In this document: in pieces, positions 20,950-32,510 of the stretch
Layout of the letters: each line of letters starts with the position of its first letter
How positions within the stretch are numbered: position 1 is the stretch's first letter
Origin: Cadophora sp. MPI-SDFR-AT-0126
Taxonomy: Eukaryota; Ascomycota; Leotiomycetes; Helotiales; Ploettnerulaceae
Reading direction: 5' to 3'
DNA: 64,000 nt
Assembly: GCA_020747065.1 (NCBI GenBank)
Contig: JAGMVK010000002.1
Coordinates: forward strand, 3,472,001 to 3,536,000
Made by a program: the position numbers and the translations under genes
Notes under the pieces: generated by a model
What the model was told of the DNA's origin: nothing
What the model saw: the letters and a program-made list of their open reading frames with translations, nothing else
Database searches by the model: none

Positions 20950-22022
20950 TACATGCACGACGTCTACATGCAATCCATGAGGCGCAGGTACGCAAGGTTA
21001 TGCGCTCTCTGCGACTTCAGAGCGGGCTTCCAATGAGGGTTCTGCAGTTTCCACCATTTTTCGCTCATGCCTTTGCACAGGGAATCTTCAATTTTCGCGA
21101 CAAACATCCAACGCATGGGTCAGCCCGAGCTCCAACGCAGGGGTCATTGGAGCGGGCTAGCCCGAATTCGGGTGAACATCTCCAACCAGAGGTTCATTGG
21201 AGCAGCCCGAGCTCCAATGCAGGGGTCATTGGAGCGGGCTAGCCCGAATTCGGTTGAACGTTTCCAACCGAGTGGTCATTGGCAGCCGAGATGATTATCT
21301 ACGATCTACAATATTCTGTGAACTGTCATTCGGAGGCGCGCGATTGCCTCCACAATCTGCAGCATTCTGCGGTATGGGTATCGCGGGTAGCGATCCGTGT
21401 GCCGTAGCGTTCTCTCGCTGCCTTTACATGCGGTTGTCGTGATATTGATGTAAGTTGGTACTCGGGGTGTGCGGAGATGTGACTGAACATTGAACGCCAC
21501 CTAACCATCCATTTCGCTGCCGTGTTGGACCATGTTTTCTTCTCGGAACTGTGGTTCGTTCAGGTTCGCCTCAATCGAGATCGGCACAGTTCCCCGGAGC
21601 CAATGGAGAGCTCTTTCAAGGTTTCATGGCTTGCTCGAGAGAGTACTGGCAGAAAGATCTAATGGCAAGATGTGAGAGGAGAAAATGCTTTCGAGAAATG
21701 TATTGCTATAAACCTCGATGGGAAGACTAATATTCGAATATTGTTGGGTACGATTACGCCGTGCTTGGTGCACCCACGAACTGTTTGATTTCCTTTAGTA
21801 AAGGCTCGCTCTCTCTCACACCCAAGCACAGTCTCGATCAACTAAAGGAATAAGGACAACAAAATACCGTACATCAAGAACTTCCATTCAAATCCCTCAA
21901 CCCTAATCATCCATATAATTCCAGATCCCGATTGGACGTCGTTGGTGTGTATATCATTGTCCTTCGTTCTTTCTGCGCTCGTGGCTGATACTCCTCTCGG
22001 CAAATCCCCTTAGCACATCCTC
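20950..22022. other. Gene-free stretch with a short direct repeat
   Basis: No supported gene. Two copies of a ~67-base unit lie 85 bases apart (about 21122-21188 and 21207-21273), sharing GGTCATTGGAGCGGGCTAGC and CCCGAATTCGG. Short frames on both strands only follow these repeats. Confidence 0.45.
21122..21285 (+). repeat. Two-copy direct repeat, 85-bp period
   Basis: Each copy contains CAGCCCGAGCTCCAA, GCAGGGGTCATTGGAGCGGG, CTAGCCCGAATTCGG and TCCAACC in order. A third partial GTCATTGG follows near 21277. Function unknown; this is probably a minisatellite seed. Confidence 0.7.
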
Positions 22023-22445
22023 TCAGGCTGACGTTCTAACGAGGGGGCCAGCCTGAAAGCTCAGGGTAATTTCCAATAATACCGTTCGCCCTGCCTCTAG
22101 GTCTGCCAAAAATTCCTTTTCAGTGATTCCTTGCTTGTATTGTACCTGAAATGTCCCCTGTTCCCACCGGCAGCTCTTGAGAAAACCACGACCAACAGTC
22201 CGATCGAATATTTTTAGCATTTCCCTTGCTGCACTTCGCCTTGCGCTATCACCCGCTGCCTGTTTAAGCTCCACTTCAAGGTACTCCTTGAGCTCGTAAA
22301 CCCTGTTATGTATGCTGTATTCGCGCAATCCCAGGCGAGCTGAGTCGATCTTCTGGTGGAAACTGGAAGCCCCTTGTACGCCAACCACAGCCCGTCCAGG
22401 TGGCCCTGCACAATCAGCCCTGTCAGACTTTTCCAGCTCAGCAAG
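22023..22445 (-). CDS. Hypothetical protein, 3' exon only
   Basis: A minus-strand exon opens after an AG acceptor (22447-22446) and runs to a stop at 22023, about 140 residues. It has balanced, protein-like composition (LAELEKSDRADC; NRVYELKEYLEVELKQAAGD; EMLKIFDRTVGRGFLKSCRW; EKEFLADLEAGRTVLLEITL). No family is recognised. I could not identify the 5' exon; it may lie in 22500-22850. It could also be a remnant. Confidence 0.35.
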   Translation of the reverse strand, partial: LAELEKSDRADCAGPPGRAVVGVQGASSFHQKIDSARLGLREYSIHNRVYELKEYLEVELKQAAGDSARRSAAREMLKIFDRTVGRGFLKSCRWEQGTFQVQYKQGITEKEFLADLEAGRTVLLEITLSFQAGPLVRTSA

Positions 22446-23266
22446 CTACAAACCCCACATTCACGAGGCGGACAGGGTCTAGTGATCCGATTCAGTCGTG
22501 CCGTTTGCCCTTGCTACTTCAAGCTTTGCCGACCATCTAGCTCAAATGGGAGAAGCTAGGGCGTGATGTTTAGTTGTCACACCTCTATGCACAACGGGAT
22601 CTCTGGCTCGTGCAGGATAAACGCCAGTGCCACTCAATGCACAAGGATGAAAGACGGGGAACCATGGAAGAGATAAAGAAGGAAGAGACAAAAGTTGGAG
22701 ACGTGGAAGGGAAAGAAGAGGCAGGGATGGAGAGGGGCAGAATGGAGTGAAGGGATAGGATTGTGACCTCCACTGATAGTTGCTTCGAGGGGTCTTGTAG
22801 ACGGCTTGCCATAGCGTGATATGTCTGAGCTTTTGTAGTACTAGGCAGGTTTAATCAAAGAAGCAATAAGGAATCTTTGTTGTTCAGTCTTTACTTGATT
22901 GTCTACAAATTCTCTCTGAGTACCTTCATCTCTGTCACGCCCACACAAACCCAATCATGCGTAATCTAGGAAGGGGGAAGATAGAACAGCGACTGCGTAA
23001 ATCACCTAGCAATGTCATAGGCAGCAAGCTCACGTAGCTTGTTCACGAGTATATATTGAATTAAGTACTGGGAATACTCGCAAGCAAGGTAAGTCAGATC
23101 TTTAACAGCTTCCTCCCGCCGAAGTATTGAAGAACACTCTCAACAGCTTGCCTCAATGAAAGGAAGAACGCTGGTATCAATAAAGAACACTCCTGATAGA
23201 TTGCCCAAAGGAAACGAGAAACACTGTCAAACTAACATAGTCAATGACAACCCCTTTTATGAAATG
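22446..23266. other. Gap containing one copy of a dispersed repeat
   Basis: About 22553-22652 is, in reverse complement, a diverged copy of 37763-37862. Shared words include CGTGCAGGATAAA, GCCAGTGCCACTCAATGCAC and AGTTGTCA. A purine-rich stretch (22650-22745) follows. No gene is supported. Confidence 0.45.
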
Positions 23267-24169
23267 CTATTCCTCAGAGTTGGCATTTATAATCCACATC
23301 CGGAAAGGTTGTTGCTCATAACAAACAGAATCAATCGTATCGATGGTCCGTAAGATAGGGGTCTGCCCATGCTCATCTTGCTCCATGTACTGCAGTTTCA
23401 TGTAGTCACCTTTAAGCTCTGCTGTGTGGAGTACACATGTCCGGATATCGTCCCCCAAAGAGATCTTCACGTTCTTGGCCTCCAGGTGCTTGATGGCATG
23501 ATAGATCCACCAGTTTCTCCCATTGCCCTCGTATGGCGAGTCCTCCAACTTTTCAAAGAACTTCTTGACGAAATCAAGTATCTCCTCGCAATAGCTTCGT
23601 AGTCGGACCAACGTGGACTGATCTCCCTCACGGTTGAGAGCCTTCGTCACAAGTGTGTAGCCATTGAGCAGGCAGTGGGAGTGATCCAGATCCTCTGGTG
23701 TACATGCATGCCCGACATCGAGAAAAAATTGTGGCCCAGCTATGACAACAGGTCGTCCAAAATGACCCGCTGTCGAATCTACCGCAATCAGAAATGGCTT
23801 GTCATCCCTGAGATGACTTTGTTCTGGGGAGATCCAAGAGTCTGAAATACTCGAACGAGATTCAACGACGCTGAAGGAGATAACATTTCGGGGTGGTGGG
23901 CACGCTGGTGCGCATGGCGGTGGCATAGGTGGTGGTGGCATAGGTGGTGGCATAGGTGGTGGCATAGGTGGCATATGTTGGTGATGGACTGGCTGGGAGT
24001 GTTGAGGTTGCTTCCAGCCGGGTGGGGTGCGCACAGAATTTGCCGTGGCTTGATAGACGGGAGGTGGTCTTCTTAGTTGTGTGTTTGAGGAGTCTTGGTT
24101 GTCTTCAGCAGAGATGGCTGCCTTCGTCTGTAGGCTGAAGAGCCTACGGCATAAAGCAAAGAACCCCAT
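23267..24169 (-). CDS. Hypothetical proline-rich protein
   Basis: A single exon from the ATG at 24169 encodes 300 residues. Residues ~60-95 are a Pro/Met-rich low-complexity run (HHQHMPPMPPPMPPPMPPPP, from a GGTGGCATA-type repeat). The remaining ~200 residues look folded (PFLIAVDSTAGHFGRPVVIA; RLRSYCEEILDFVKKFFEKL; GRNWWIYHAIKHLEAKNVKI). There is no signal peptide or membrane segment that I can see, and no family is recognised. The uninterrupted frame and intact start make it a likely gene. Confidence 0.55.
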   Translation of the reverse strand: MGFFALCRRLFSLQTKAAISAEDNQDSSNTQLRRPPPVYQATANSVRTPPGWKQPQHSQPVHHQHMPPMPPPMPPPMPPPPMPPPCAPACPPPRNVISFSVVESRSSISDSWISPEQSHLRDDKPFLIAVDSTAGHFGRPVVIAGPQFFLDVGHACTPEDLDHSHCLLNGYTLVTKALNREGDQSTLVRLRSYCEEILDFVKKFFEKLEDSPYEGNGRNWWIYHAIKHLEAKNVKISLGDDIRTCVLHTAELKGDYMKLQYMEQDEHGQTPILRTIDTIDSVCYEQQPFRMWIINANSEE

Positions 24170-25076
24170 ATTGTAGGCTAGTGAGGTGATTATGAAAAGG
24201 TGGTCTTGAAAGAAAATCCAAGTTGAGAAGTTAAGTAGTATGGGGATTGATAGAGTGTGTTGCAGATGATGGAAATCTGGAGGATGGTCGTCTGCGAGTG
24301 AACGTTCTTATGAAGTTTTGGAAGTGAGGCGGACGAGAGATTGGTAGGAACGAAGAGGGCACCAGAACCAGCATTAGCAATCAGGGCACGTTCGCCTCAC
24401 TTTCAAAAGACTTCGCAGCTATCGCCCGAGGGGAGGGGTACGCGTTGAGCTTGCCAGGCCCAGATCATCCACTCCTCCACCTTCCGCATGTCCCTCGTGC
24501 TTCGCCCGCATGGGTGTTGAATATTGGAAATACAGAGCTTGTCTTGATTAGGAACTGATTGTAGATATACCTCTCAGACCGACCGTGTCTCCCCGCTGCA
24601 TTAACCCGCTCCTTGCCCACACCGCCTGCCATTGGACATTGTCGACCCCCTCAACCGAAGGAGCATGAACTTTCTGTGGATCGTTGAATAGTGATTGGCT
24701 TTGGCAACGAGGGATGAGTAGGACCCGAGCAAGCTTGCCTTTGAGTAAGACACAATTTCAATTATAGCCATGCAGAAACAGGTGCAGGTCGCTGCTCCAT
24801 TGACCGGGATCATGCATACACCACCTGCTGGTTGGTCTATTGCCACAAAGGCTTGAGCACATGAGCCTGCGTCTATCTTTCCTTTTAGCTGACTAGATGA
24901 TAGGGTATCTTTATCCAAGTCATTAATAGCGTGTTGATAGGCCAGGAGGCCATACTCAGGCTAGAGTCAATCAGCTGCTTCGCTGAGCCATCCAGCCATC
25001 CATCTATCCATCCACCCATCTCTATCCATTCATGGCTCAATAGGAATCGAGATCCCACACAATTAATACCCTATCT
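24170..25076. other. Gap with degenerate CCAT microsatellite
   Basis: No supported gene. Around 24985-25031 there is an imperfect run of CCATC/CTATC units. It is the complement type of the ATGG run at 39.5 kb. Confidence 0.4.
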
Positions 25077-25817
25077 CTATTCGTCCAATAGCACTACATT
25101 CGGTCGACCCGCCTCAAATCCCGTCATAGCAACCCCCACCTTATTGCTCGCATCCCAACGCATAGTGCTTTGAACATAGGTCCCTTCCCCCCCAAACCGA
25201 CTTTGGTCGACTTTTGCCTCTGCAAGTAACTCAAATTCATGTTTCAAGTATAGAGATGCACCCGCCGGAGTAGCTTGTAGAAACACACGCTTCTTTAGAT
25301 CTATCGCTCGTGCCTGTATATAGTTCACTAGCATCGAGCCGATCCCCTTTCTCTGGTACTGAGGTGATACGCACATCAGGTGGACCTCTTTATAAATCCA
25401 TTAGCTGCGACTCTAAGTGTGACAAGGATTATAGAACTAACTGATATCCTTATTTTCGCGATAAAATTGTTTGTGTTCTTGGGTCTGCTTTTTGACCTCA
25501 TCTTTGAATTTGAAATCTGCTTCCTCGGGGGCCTTCAACCCTCTGTTCGGCGGTTCTGGCCCATAGAAATAAATTGCAAAGGCCACAATTGGCTTATCGG
25601 GTAAGTGGTCTGCTACAACTTTGATTGTTTCTACCTTTTCTCCTTCGTAAAACTCAATCATGTCTTTGCGATGGAAAATTTTTATATCGCTGGAAATATC
25701 TCCGCCATGCGTTAAGTAAAAAAGAGCATTGGGTTTGAAGGCCGCGATAGAGATTTTAGCAAGCTCAATATTGTCAGAGCCGGTGGAAGTAAATAATTTA
25801 TACTGCTCGGATTCCAT
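25077..25817 (-). CDS. GNAT-family N-acetyltransferase
   Basis: Exons 25817-25442 and 25387-25077 give 228 residues. The C-terminal half has the GNAT motif A: LMCVSPQYQRKGIGSMLVNY, where QRKGIG binds the acetyl-CoA pyrophosphate. After it come QATPAGASLYLKHEFE (motif B type, residue pattern PAG...LY...F) and a final strand. The N-terminal half (FTSTGSDNIELAKISIAAFK; FYEGEKVETIKVVADHLPDK) fits the family's first helices. The substrate is not evident; fungal relatives are mostly uncharacterised. The join restores HLMCVSPQYQ, which supports the intron. The start is the first ATG; an upstream in-frame TTG was not used. Confidence 0.75.
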
Positions 25818-26576
25818 TCTGGGCAAATGTATGAAAATTCAGAGATATTGAGCGTCATTTTGTCTCATGAGGGTATACAGACTTATCAAGTAAATGAGAT
25901 TCGACTAACCCTTGGGACGACTGGGACAAGCGGACTAGGCGACAAGCCATCACCTAACGAGAGCACGGTCTAGGGCTGCAACAGTGGCCAGGACGCGAAT
26001 GTCTTCATGGACGGGCTGGTTGGAGGGGGGAGAGTATCCGTTGCCTAGACGCCTGCACTTATTACTGTTAGGGTGGGACTCGCCTATCAGACCCATGTCG
26101 TAAGTCAACGGCTAACTTTTCATGTCGGTGCTCGGGCTAGTCAAGCCGTTCCGTACTCGCGAGGCATGAAGGCATCCCAGGAGCGAGTGATCGGCTTCGG
26201 TCGTGCTGCACGTCGTTCTCACATTAAGCTCCTTTGATGTTCGACCCCAATCCCCCCTTGCTAGAGTGTAGTGTGCCCCTGATCAAACCTTAATATCAAA
26301 CGGGTCGACCCGGCTGTAGCTAAAACAACAATCATGACTACGTGACTAACATAGAAGGAGCGCAGTTCCTGAAGTTGAACCCAAGCATTGTTCTTTTATG
26401 ACCCTTTATTCCCATATTGAAAGTACAGAAAGCCTTCACATTTCCTCTACCAGAAGTCTACCCCGCCATATCCTACGTAGCTTTCCTGCCCCCTTCTCTC
26501 GTTCTTGCCTAGACGAAATGGTGTTTTGAGCTTTAGATGGTGGGGGGTGGGTGTGATGATGTGGTAATCGCTTTCT
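25818..26576. other. Intergenic region
   Basis: No gene, RNA or clear repeat recognised in these ~760 bases. A minus frame at 26447-26650 overlaps the next gene's 3' end without features. Confidence 0.3.
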
Positions 26577-27068
26577 TCAGATCTTCTTGAACTCTGCTGT
26601 TCGCGTCTCCTTCTGCCCTGGACTGAGCTTTGACCTTTTGGGCAGAGCATCAGAGACAGTCATAGCGGATTCACCTCCGAATTTTCTTTTGGGCGTGACT
26701 TTTTCGAGAGCAAAATTTCCCGACATTGAAACTTCCCCGCTGATGGACAGCTTATCTCCAGTACGTTCAACTGACATATTGTACGTATAAATGAAGAGAG
26801 GGGTGGGGCGAGGAAGCTCATGGTCATCTGACTCCATGCCATCGACGCAAAACTACAATCACACCTGTGAGAGAAAGAGGGCAAATGTCAAAGGTAATGT
26901 ACGTACGTGGACCAGTTTAGACCTCTCGCTACCGAAAAATACCTCAAAACTATCTTTATAATTGCCACTTGTGCATTTGATAAGTCGCTCCTGTCCGTCC
27001 CATACGAAAGTAACCTTCTCTGCACCTGGGAGTGAAAAATCGCAATTGATAAAAATGGAGACCGCCAT
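26577..27068 (-). CDS. Small two-exon hypothetical protein
   Basis: Exons 27068-26907 and 26852-26577 join in phase to 145 residues. The N-terminal part looks like a small beta fold (MAVSIFINCDFSLPGAEKVT FVW; SFEVFFGSERSKLVH, then FCVDGMESDD). The C-terminal third is basic (TPKRKFGGESAM; ALPKRSKLSPGQKETR) with a possible nuclear signal PKRSKL. No family is recognised. The donor GTACGT, a TGTAG acceptor and the in-phase join support the model. Confidence 0.5.
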
Positions 27069-28434
27069 TGTTCGATATGAGGAGGACTATGCAATGGCAA
27101 AAGTCTTTCAATAACTTAATGGAAAATAATGAATTGATGCGACTCGGGAAATGAAGTGGGTATCTCATAAGTATATGTAAAAGAAACAACAGAATAACGA
27201 GCAACTCTGCCGCTTCCTAGTCACTGACATATGTTTACCAGCCGGGCGTTTCTTCAGGGTTCATGCAGGATTGATATGTAGGTGCAGGTGGCACTCGGCC
27301 TCGTTCCCTGTTTATAACAATCGCCTTATTCCCGTACTTCGCGGTTGAGAATCTGTTTAATATTGACAAGGGCGGTTGTGAGGAGCTAGCTGGACTTTGA
27401 CCTTCAAGTCCTTTTAGACTTGGATTTGGAAAAAGAACCCCTACGAAGCGCGAAGGTACGAGTAAATTAGGGAGCAAGCATGAAAGGCTGGGCAAATGAG
27501 ATTGCTAATGGTCAGGACACAAGAGCAACGGGGGTTTACATCAGATGCGGCTCAACCATGCCTGCGTCTCTGACCCCTCCCCCGCGTCAAGCCACACCAC
27601 CTCGAACGGGGTATAGGAGTGGAGATAACCGTGACGAGCGCCGCAGGACAGACTGTCGCGCTCTTGACCGCTCCCTGATCCTGTCTGCCAAGTGTCCTCC
27701 CGCTGATCGCTTCATGCCACTAGGGCACGGTTCTCAATCCGCGTTCTGCATGCAGGAGCAACTGCAGCGTGACAAGACGACCCTGTGCTTGAAGCTCACG
27801 GTTCCCGTTGCAGTATTAATCAAGGGCTGCAAGCCACAGAGGATTGTTGGCTTGTTGGACCTGTCGACGCCCGGTGGAATGAGTCTCAGCCAATCTGCAG
27901 GGGCGGCCGTTGTTGCTAGCAGGGCCAGATATGTAAAGTGGAACTCAATTAGGAGGCATTCCCGAAACTTTCCAATAAGAAACAATATAGGCAGCGACAT
28001 TGGAATTCCATGGGGATGTCTGTACCTCAATCTTCAAGATAAGACATCGTTCTTGATGCCTCTGTGTCCCGGGGGAGCCGATTGGAATGCGTCAAAGCAG
28101 GTGATACCGCAGCGAGGACTTCTCACCGCTGATATCCAACGGGCAATCGAACCCAGCGGAATGGTTACGCCTTCGCGCCTGCATCTCGCTCCCCTGCCTC
28201 GAGCGCATTGGACAGAGCCGTTCAGCCTCGTTGATCTCCCCGTATGCCATATGAAGTCAAGCGTGCCAGCCCCCCAGGTATCGCATACATAACCCAGGCT
28301 AACCGCCCTGCGTCCCTCCTCCCCTTCCCCAGCTTTGTCTTTAGGCGGCAGTCACCATAGTCCTCTAGATCTGCCTTGTCCCGGTATCCTTATGTTCTCT
28401 CAATAAGAGCCTCAATGGCGAGATCGTACCGCAG
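27069..28434. other. Gap with one long uninterrupted plus frame
   Basis: A 270-codon plus frame (27480-28292) fills much of this gap. Its composition is irregular and Arg/Pro/Ser-rich, with no domain or intron-like structure, so I do not call it a gene. Nothing else is supported. Confidence 0.3.
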
Positions 28435-29342
28435 TTAGTTCTTCTCCATCGGTGAGGAGACGGTAAGAACATCTCCTATCTTCCTGTCAGCCTTTTCTGT
28501 ATAATTTCCTATATGGATATACTGTTCTCGAAGTCGCAGCTCTCCATTTGGGTGTTGAGCATCATCAAACCGCCTCGAATTCATTCCCTCACCAGTGTCG
28601 TTCCAGAAAACACCAGCAACGCCAGCGATGGCCGATTTTAGCCGTTCGCGTGGGGCTCTGCCAACTTCGATTATCTGCAACTTTCTGGCCAGCGACGCAA
28701 TCCGCCAGTCCACGTCGCAGAAGGCTTCTCCCATCTATGCTGCAGATTCCACATTGCGAGATCATTCAACGCCTCTACGACAAGACCACCGACCGTTGGA
28801 CATTGGGCACAGTCGTGAACCCCGCTCTTGGCACACAATCACAAGCACCAGGCAATTTTGGCGTCGCCAAATTTCAGCATTCAGAGGTCTAGCCGTAAGG
28901 AAATATCCTCTTCCCCCCAACTGGTCGCAAATGCCTCCACTGATGCCCATCCCTCTCGTTCACGACAGCTAAGCTGATGTGTCTTTTGCAGCATAACGCC
29001 ATTACCAGCTTCGTGCCCAAAGAGAATTGCGGATGGGGAAGGCCGAAGACTGGGCCGCTGCCAAAAATGCTCAGAAAGTACGTTTCCACTGTAGGGGAAT
29101 GGTGGAACATATTCGCTGACGATAAAGGACGGATTCCACTATCGGACGACAGAGGTCACGTATTCGGAGGAGGGCGATTCACCAGATGGTACTTGCGCAT
29201 TCCTCATACTTTCCGGCAGCGGAATTGTAACCCATGGTTTCAGTGGATATTCCTATACAGGCGAAATACAACATGTCAGTGGGAAATGCACAGCGGCCAG
29301 GGGCCTCATTGTCGTCTGGATTATAAAGGAGTAATCAGATAG
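28435..29342 (+). pseudogene. Possible broken coding region, unrecognised
   Basis: Several frames look partly coding on the plus strand but do not connect. One phrase (YAADSTLRDH, about 28735) seems to continue in a neighbouring frame as LYDKTTDRWTLGTVVNPALG (about 28775-28835). A plausible intron (donor GTAAGG at ~28896, acceptor TTTTGCAG at ~28990) precedes another open stretch ending at 29342. The phrases recall beta-propeller lectin repeats, but I cannot show that. It is probably a frameshifted remnant. Confidence 0.2.
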
Positions 29343-29349
29343 ACGATAT

Positions 29350-29796
29350 TTATGTCGTATGTGATATATATACATTATCCCCATTATCCAACATGCTTGC
29401 TGGGTCTGCTACTCCTCGTTCCTCTCGTTCCTTCAAAACACTTTCCCATACAGTTCGGATCGCTGGAATTGTAATGACCAGTATTCCCAGTATATCTGGC
29501 ATGAGACACACGGCCATAGCTGAGTTAGGAAACCTTGTCACTTCCAAGCGGGTGTCCGGCCCTAGAAGGCCCAGAATGTAGTCCCAGGCCTCATCCCACT
29601 GCGTGTGGAAGGTCCTAGCTGAATTGGACCACGGCGCCGGGTTTGTAGACGTGTCCTTCAGTAATATCGGAAGTATAGGGGGGTTCTCGCAATCTATCCG
29701 TACTGCTGATTTTACCGTTGAGCTAATTCTATTCACACGGCACTTTTTGTTGCTCTGGTATTTGGTAAAATGGCAACAAAGCTCTTTCCCCGTCAT
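29350..29796 (-). other. Minus-strand open frame, possible 3' exon
   Basis: An open frame of 148 codons ends at 29350. It has a protein-like middle (ARTFHTQWDEAWDYILGLLG) and a hydrophobic stretch (MPDILGILVITIPAIRTVW) that could span a membrane. It may be a terminal exon of the gene immediately upstream on the same strand (29817-30824), but the obvious splice join breaks frame. Confidence 0.25.
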
Positions 29797-29816
29797 AAAC
29801 CAACTTGTAGTTATAT

Positions 29817-30824
29817 CTAGACCGGATTAGTTTCTGAAGAACTACTATAGAAGAGATATTCCATACCATCAACATCAACATCAACATCAACATCAACATC
29901 AACATCACCAGGTGTTGTAGTCTGAGGGTTTACAACTCTTGGTAAGCCTGCTTGAGATTTTAATTTTGGTGATACTTGTGTCTGATTTGATGATAGCTTA
30001 CGCTGCGCATTGTGTTGACTCTGGTTTGGATCAGACAAGAGTGTCTGCAAAATATGCCCATTGCTTTCCTTGACCCGCGCAACTACCATTTTTCGATCTG
30101 TTCCAGCTTGCACCTCCAGCAGTACTTCTATACCGCTATTCGAATTCGGTGAGGGCTTTTCGGATTCGAAGCGCATGGGGTTTGAGGCCGTTGAATCCTG
30201 CCAGTGGGGTACTTCTCAGTCTTCGTCAGTAACTACTTCAATCGGATGATGTATTTGTAACGAACCTCCTGCACGGTCGCCCCAAGAAAAATCAAGCTCA
30301 TCAAGTATTGCATTGTCCATCTCAAGCTTCCCCAACAACATGACAAACAGCATCCGCCCACTGATTGGCCAGAGTTCGATTTTGTTCAACACTTCCTTCG
30401 ACTTCAACGCTTCCACCAACCCGTTCGATGGGTTGACGAGCATTGTATGAAGGGCAACCACGCCTCGTAAGGACCCAGTCCATTGATAAATCTCCTGCCA
30501 TATGGACCATTCAGAGCTGGCATCTGATAATGCTTCGTTGAGGCGTTCCTTCAAGGCAGCACTTACGAACCATGTTGTGCGCTTCCGCTTCAGACCACTC
30601 CTCGCTGCAGTCTTCGACTCCTCCTTCAACCTTGTAAGCTTTTCTTGTACCTGGTCCAAACGTTTTTGCGCGGTAGTCAAAAAGCGGCCGACATCAACAA
30701 CATAACACAGTAATGGTAGATATTGAACGATTGAGGCGACAAATGCCGCGAGTTGCTGTAAGTTTGGAGGAAAATCATCAAGGGGAATCGTAGGAACAGC
30801 TGGTTCGATATGCAGTGACATCAT
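29817..30824 (-). CDS. Hypothetical protein with helical N-terminus and VD-repeat tail
   Basis: Exon 1 is 30824-30237. A second exon, 30197-29817, joins in phase, but the intron would be only 39 bases, so the protein may instead end at 30216. The N-terminal ~200 residues are helical (LQQLAAFVASIVQYLPLLCY; RLDQVQEKLTRLKEESKTAA; LWPISGRMLFVMLLGKLEMD), with one possible membrane helix near 25-45. The tail of exon 2 has GDVDVDVDVDVDVDG, encoded by a hexanucleotide repeat. It is loosely reminiscent of HeLo-like helical bundles, but I see no motif that proves this, and no PP-type motif. Confidence 0.4.
29869..29910. repeat. (CATCAA)n hexanucleotide microsatellite
   Basis: About seven CATCAA units. 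On the minus strand they read GATGTT, giving alternating Asp-Val in the gene above. Length changes would keep frame. Confidence 0.85.
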
Positions 30825-30884
30825 GGTGTCTGGAATGACTATGGCCGATTTGCCGATCGATTGCGGAGGGAGTATACCGATGTG

Positions 30885-31100
30885 TATGATGTTTTGTGTG
30901 AACTTATGTCGGTTGTGGTGTGAAGTATGCTGATTGTTTGTGTGAACTCGTGTCCGTTTGTGTGTGAAGGCTGCTGGTTGTTTGTGTGAACTCGTGTCCG
31001 TTTGTGTGTGAACCCCTTGCTAATTTTGTGTGAACTCCTGTCCGTTTGTGTGTGGACCCCTTGCTAATTTTGTGTGAACTCGTTGTCGATTTGGTGTGAA
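30885..31100 (+). repeat. GT-rich minisatellite
   Basis: Irregular tandem copies of TTTGTGTGTGAA / TGTGTGAACTCGTGTCCG / CCCCTTGCTAATTT occur just upstream of the 29817-30824 gene on its promoter side. Unit length is roughly 45-60 bases with internal GTGTGAAC repeats. No gene. Confidence 0.75.
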
Positions 31101-32102
31101 ACAGGGTTTATTTATTGGTCGAGTCTATTTTCGGCTGGGACTAGCGTCATGCAGAGTCAAAGGCTCAAGAGGTCCAAAAAGCCCGCCTTGGCATCCTTGT
31201 GATGGCCATTGGTTCATGCAGCGCGGATATCTCAAAATGACAATCCCTTCCGAGGCTGGCACGTTTATCAATGCGGAGACCGTCACATTATCGTTCAGGA
31301 AATGCGAGCGCCACCAACTAACTCTTTGAAGACAGGAGCCACGCTGCCCTTCGCAGCGGCTTGCCCCTGCCACCAAAATGACCCGAAGACGCCTAGTAGG
31401 GTCCCCGACAGCCTCTTTCTATTGGTTGACTTCTCGTTTCCTGAGTTTTGTTGCATGTCTACCTTCTTACTCCTGGTTAGCTGGAGGTGGCTGAATAGAT
31501 CGAGACCAGTTACCTGGCGATATCTCGAGTCAATCAGGTCGTGGACGTAGTTCTTTGGTCCGAGTGGTTTCCCTACGTGCATTCGAGACAGGGTGTTGAG
31601 CCTGAGTTTCCTGGCGATACGATTCCGGACAACCGAATATTTTACGAGTCCGCGGCAATTATTCTGCGATGCTGATGAAAACGGTCTGTGAAAGAATGGG
31701 AACGATCGCCGCCATCGATAACGTACAGTGGTCGTTTTGATTGCAGATTCTCCAGCCTCCAACCCTCGATAGCGGCCCGTCCGTCGTAATCTGCATGAAT
31801 CACTCCTCCAAGAGGCTTAATAGAGTCAGACGATACCTCTTTTCTATAGGTTGATTTCTTGTTCCTTTAATTTTGTTGCACATCTTACTCGCCCTGCTTC
31901 GCGGTCTTCAATTCTACTAGCGCCATCAGGATTGAGCATCAGGATTGAGAGAGCAGGCGCGAAGGGCCGTATGCCCAGGGAGCCTTTCCGCGCACACAGT
32001 CAGTCGCAACTCGCTGCAGAGCTGCCAGAGAAAATTTCACAAAACAAGATAGGGACATGCAGAATCTTTATTTAGCTTATAATGCTTTTGGGTGATGCAC
32101 AT
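31101..32102. other. Gap without a supported gene
   Basis: A 155-codon minus frame (31295-31762) begins without ATG and has no features. Two ~55-base stretches (about 31400-31460 and 31830-31890) resemble each other (CTATTGGTTGACTTCTCGTT versus CTATAGGTTGATTTCTTGTT), a local duplication. Confidence 0.35.
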
Positions 32103-32510
32103 TCAGTCCCCCATACCCGACATTTCTTTACTGAATGAGCCTTCCTGGCCTTCGGCTTTCCCCACTAGAGTCTGATTGTCGTCCTGCTGCGTGGACTTCA
32201 ACGTCTTTTTAAGCTCCTGCATCGACCAGTCCAACATTGTCTTGGCTGCCCCATGATATCCGCAGTAACGATTCCCTTCCCCAGCGCAACTTTTCAGGAT
32301 GGTCTCCTTATCAATATCGACCAACGCGACTGTATCTTGGTCCGGAAGCATTGTAATCGTGATGTTTAGGCGCGGATACAGAGCTTTGCAGTTGCCTGAC
32401 GTCATTAGTATATTCTTTCCCAATAAGAAATGTATCCTACGTAAAACCAATTCCATGTACAGTTTGGCAACCCTCAACTGCCCAACTTCCCACTCTTCTG
32501 AATACGGCAT
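32103..32510 (-). CDS. Small hypothetical protein
   Basis: A single exon from the ATG at 32510 gives 135 residues (MPYSEEWEVGQLRVAKLYME; DTVALVDIDKETILKSCAGE; CGYHGAAKTMLDWSMQELKK). The frame is open further upstream to 32714, but a TATATAA box at about 32613-32619 (minus orientation) argues that transcription begins after the upstream ATGs at 32651 and possibly 32606. No family is recognised, and no signal peptide from this start. Confidence 0.4.
   Translation of the reverse strand: MPYSEEWEVGQLRVAKLYMELVLRRIHFLLGKNILMTSGNCKALYPRLNITITMLPDQDTVALVDIDKETILKSCAGEGNRYCGYHGAAKTMLDWSMQELKKTLKSTQQDDNQTLVGKAEGQEGSFSKEMSGMGD

Noticed and set aside
24601..24918. A 105-codon minus frame with several Cys
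   Set aside because: No conserved spacing, no neighbours or splice signals to support it.
27480..28292. A 270-codon uninterrupted plus frame
   Set aside because: Composition is irregular, no domain or splice context appears, and an equal-quality frame exists on the minus strand over part of it.
31295..31762. A 155-codon minus frame
   Set aside because: It begins at TTG rather than ATG, has no recognisable features and overlaps a local duplication.
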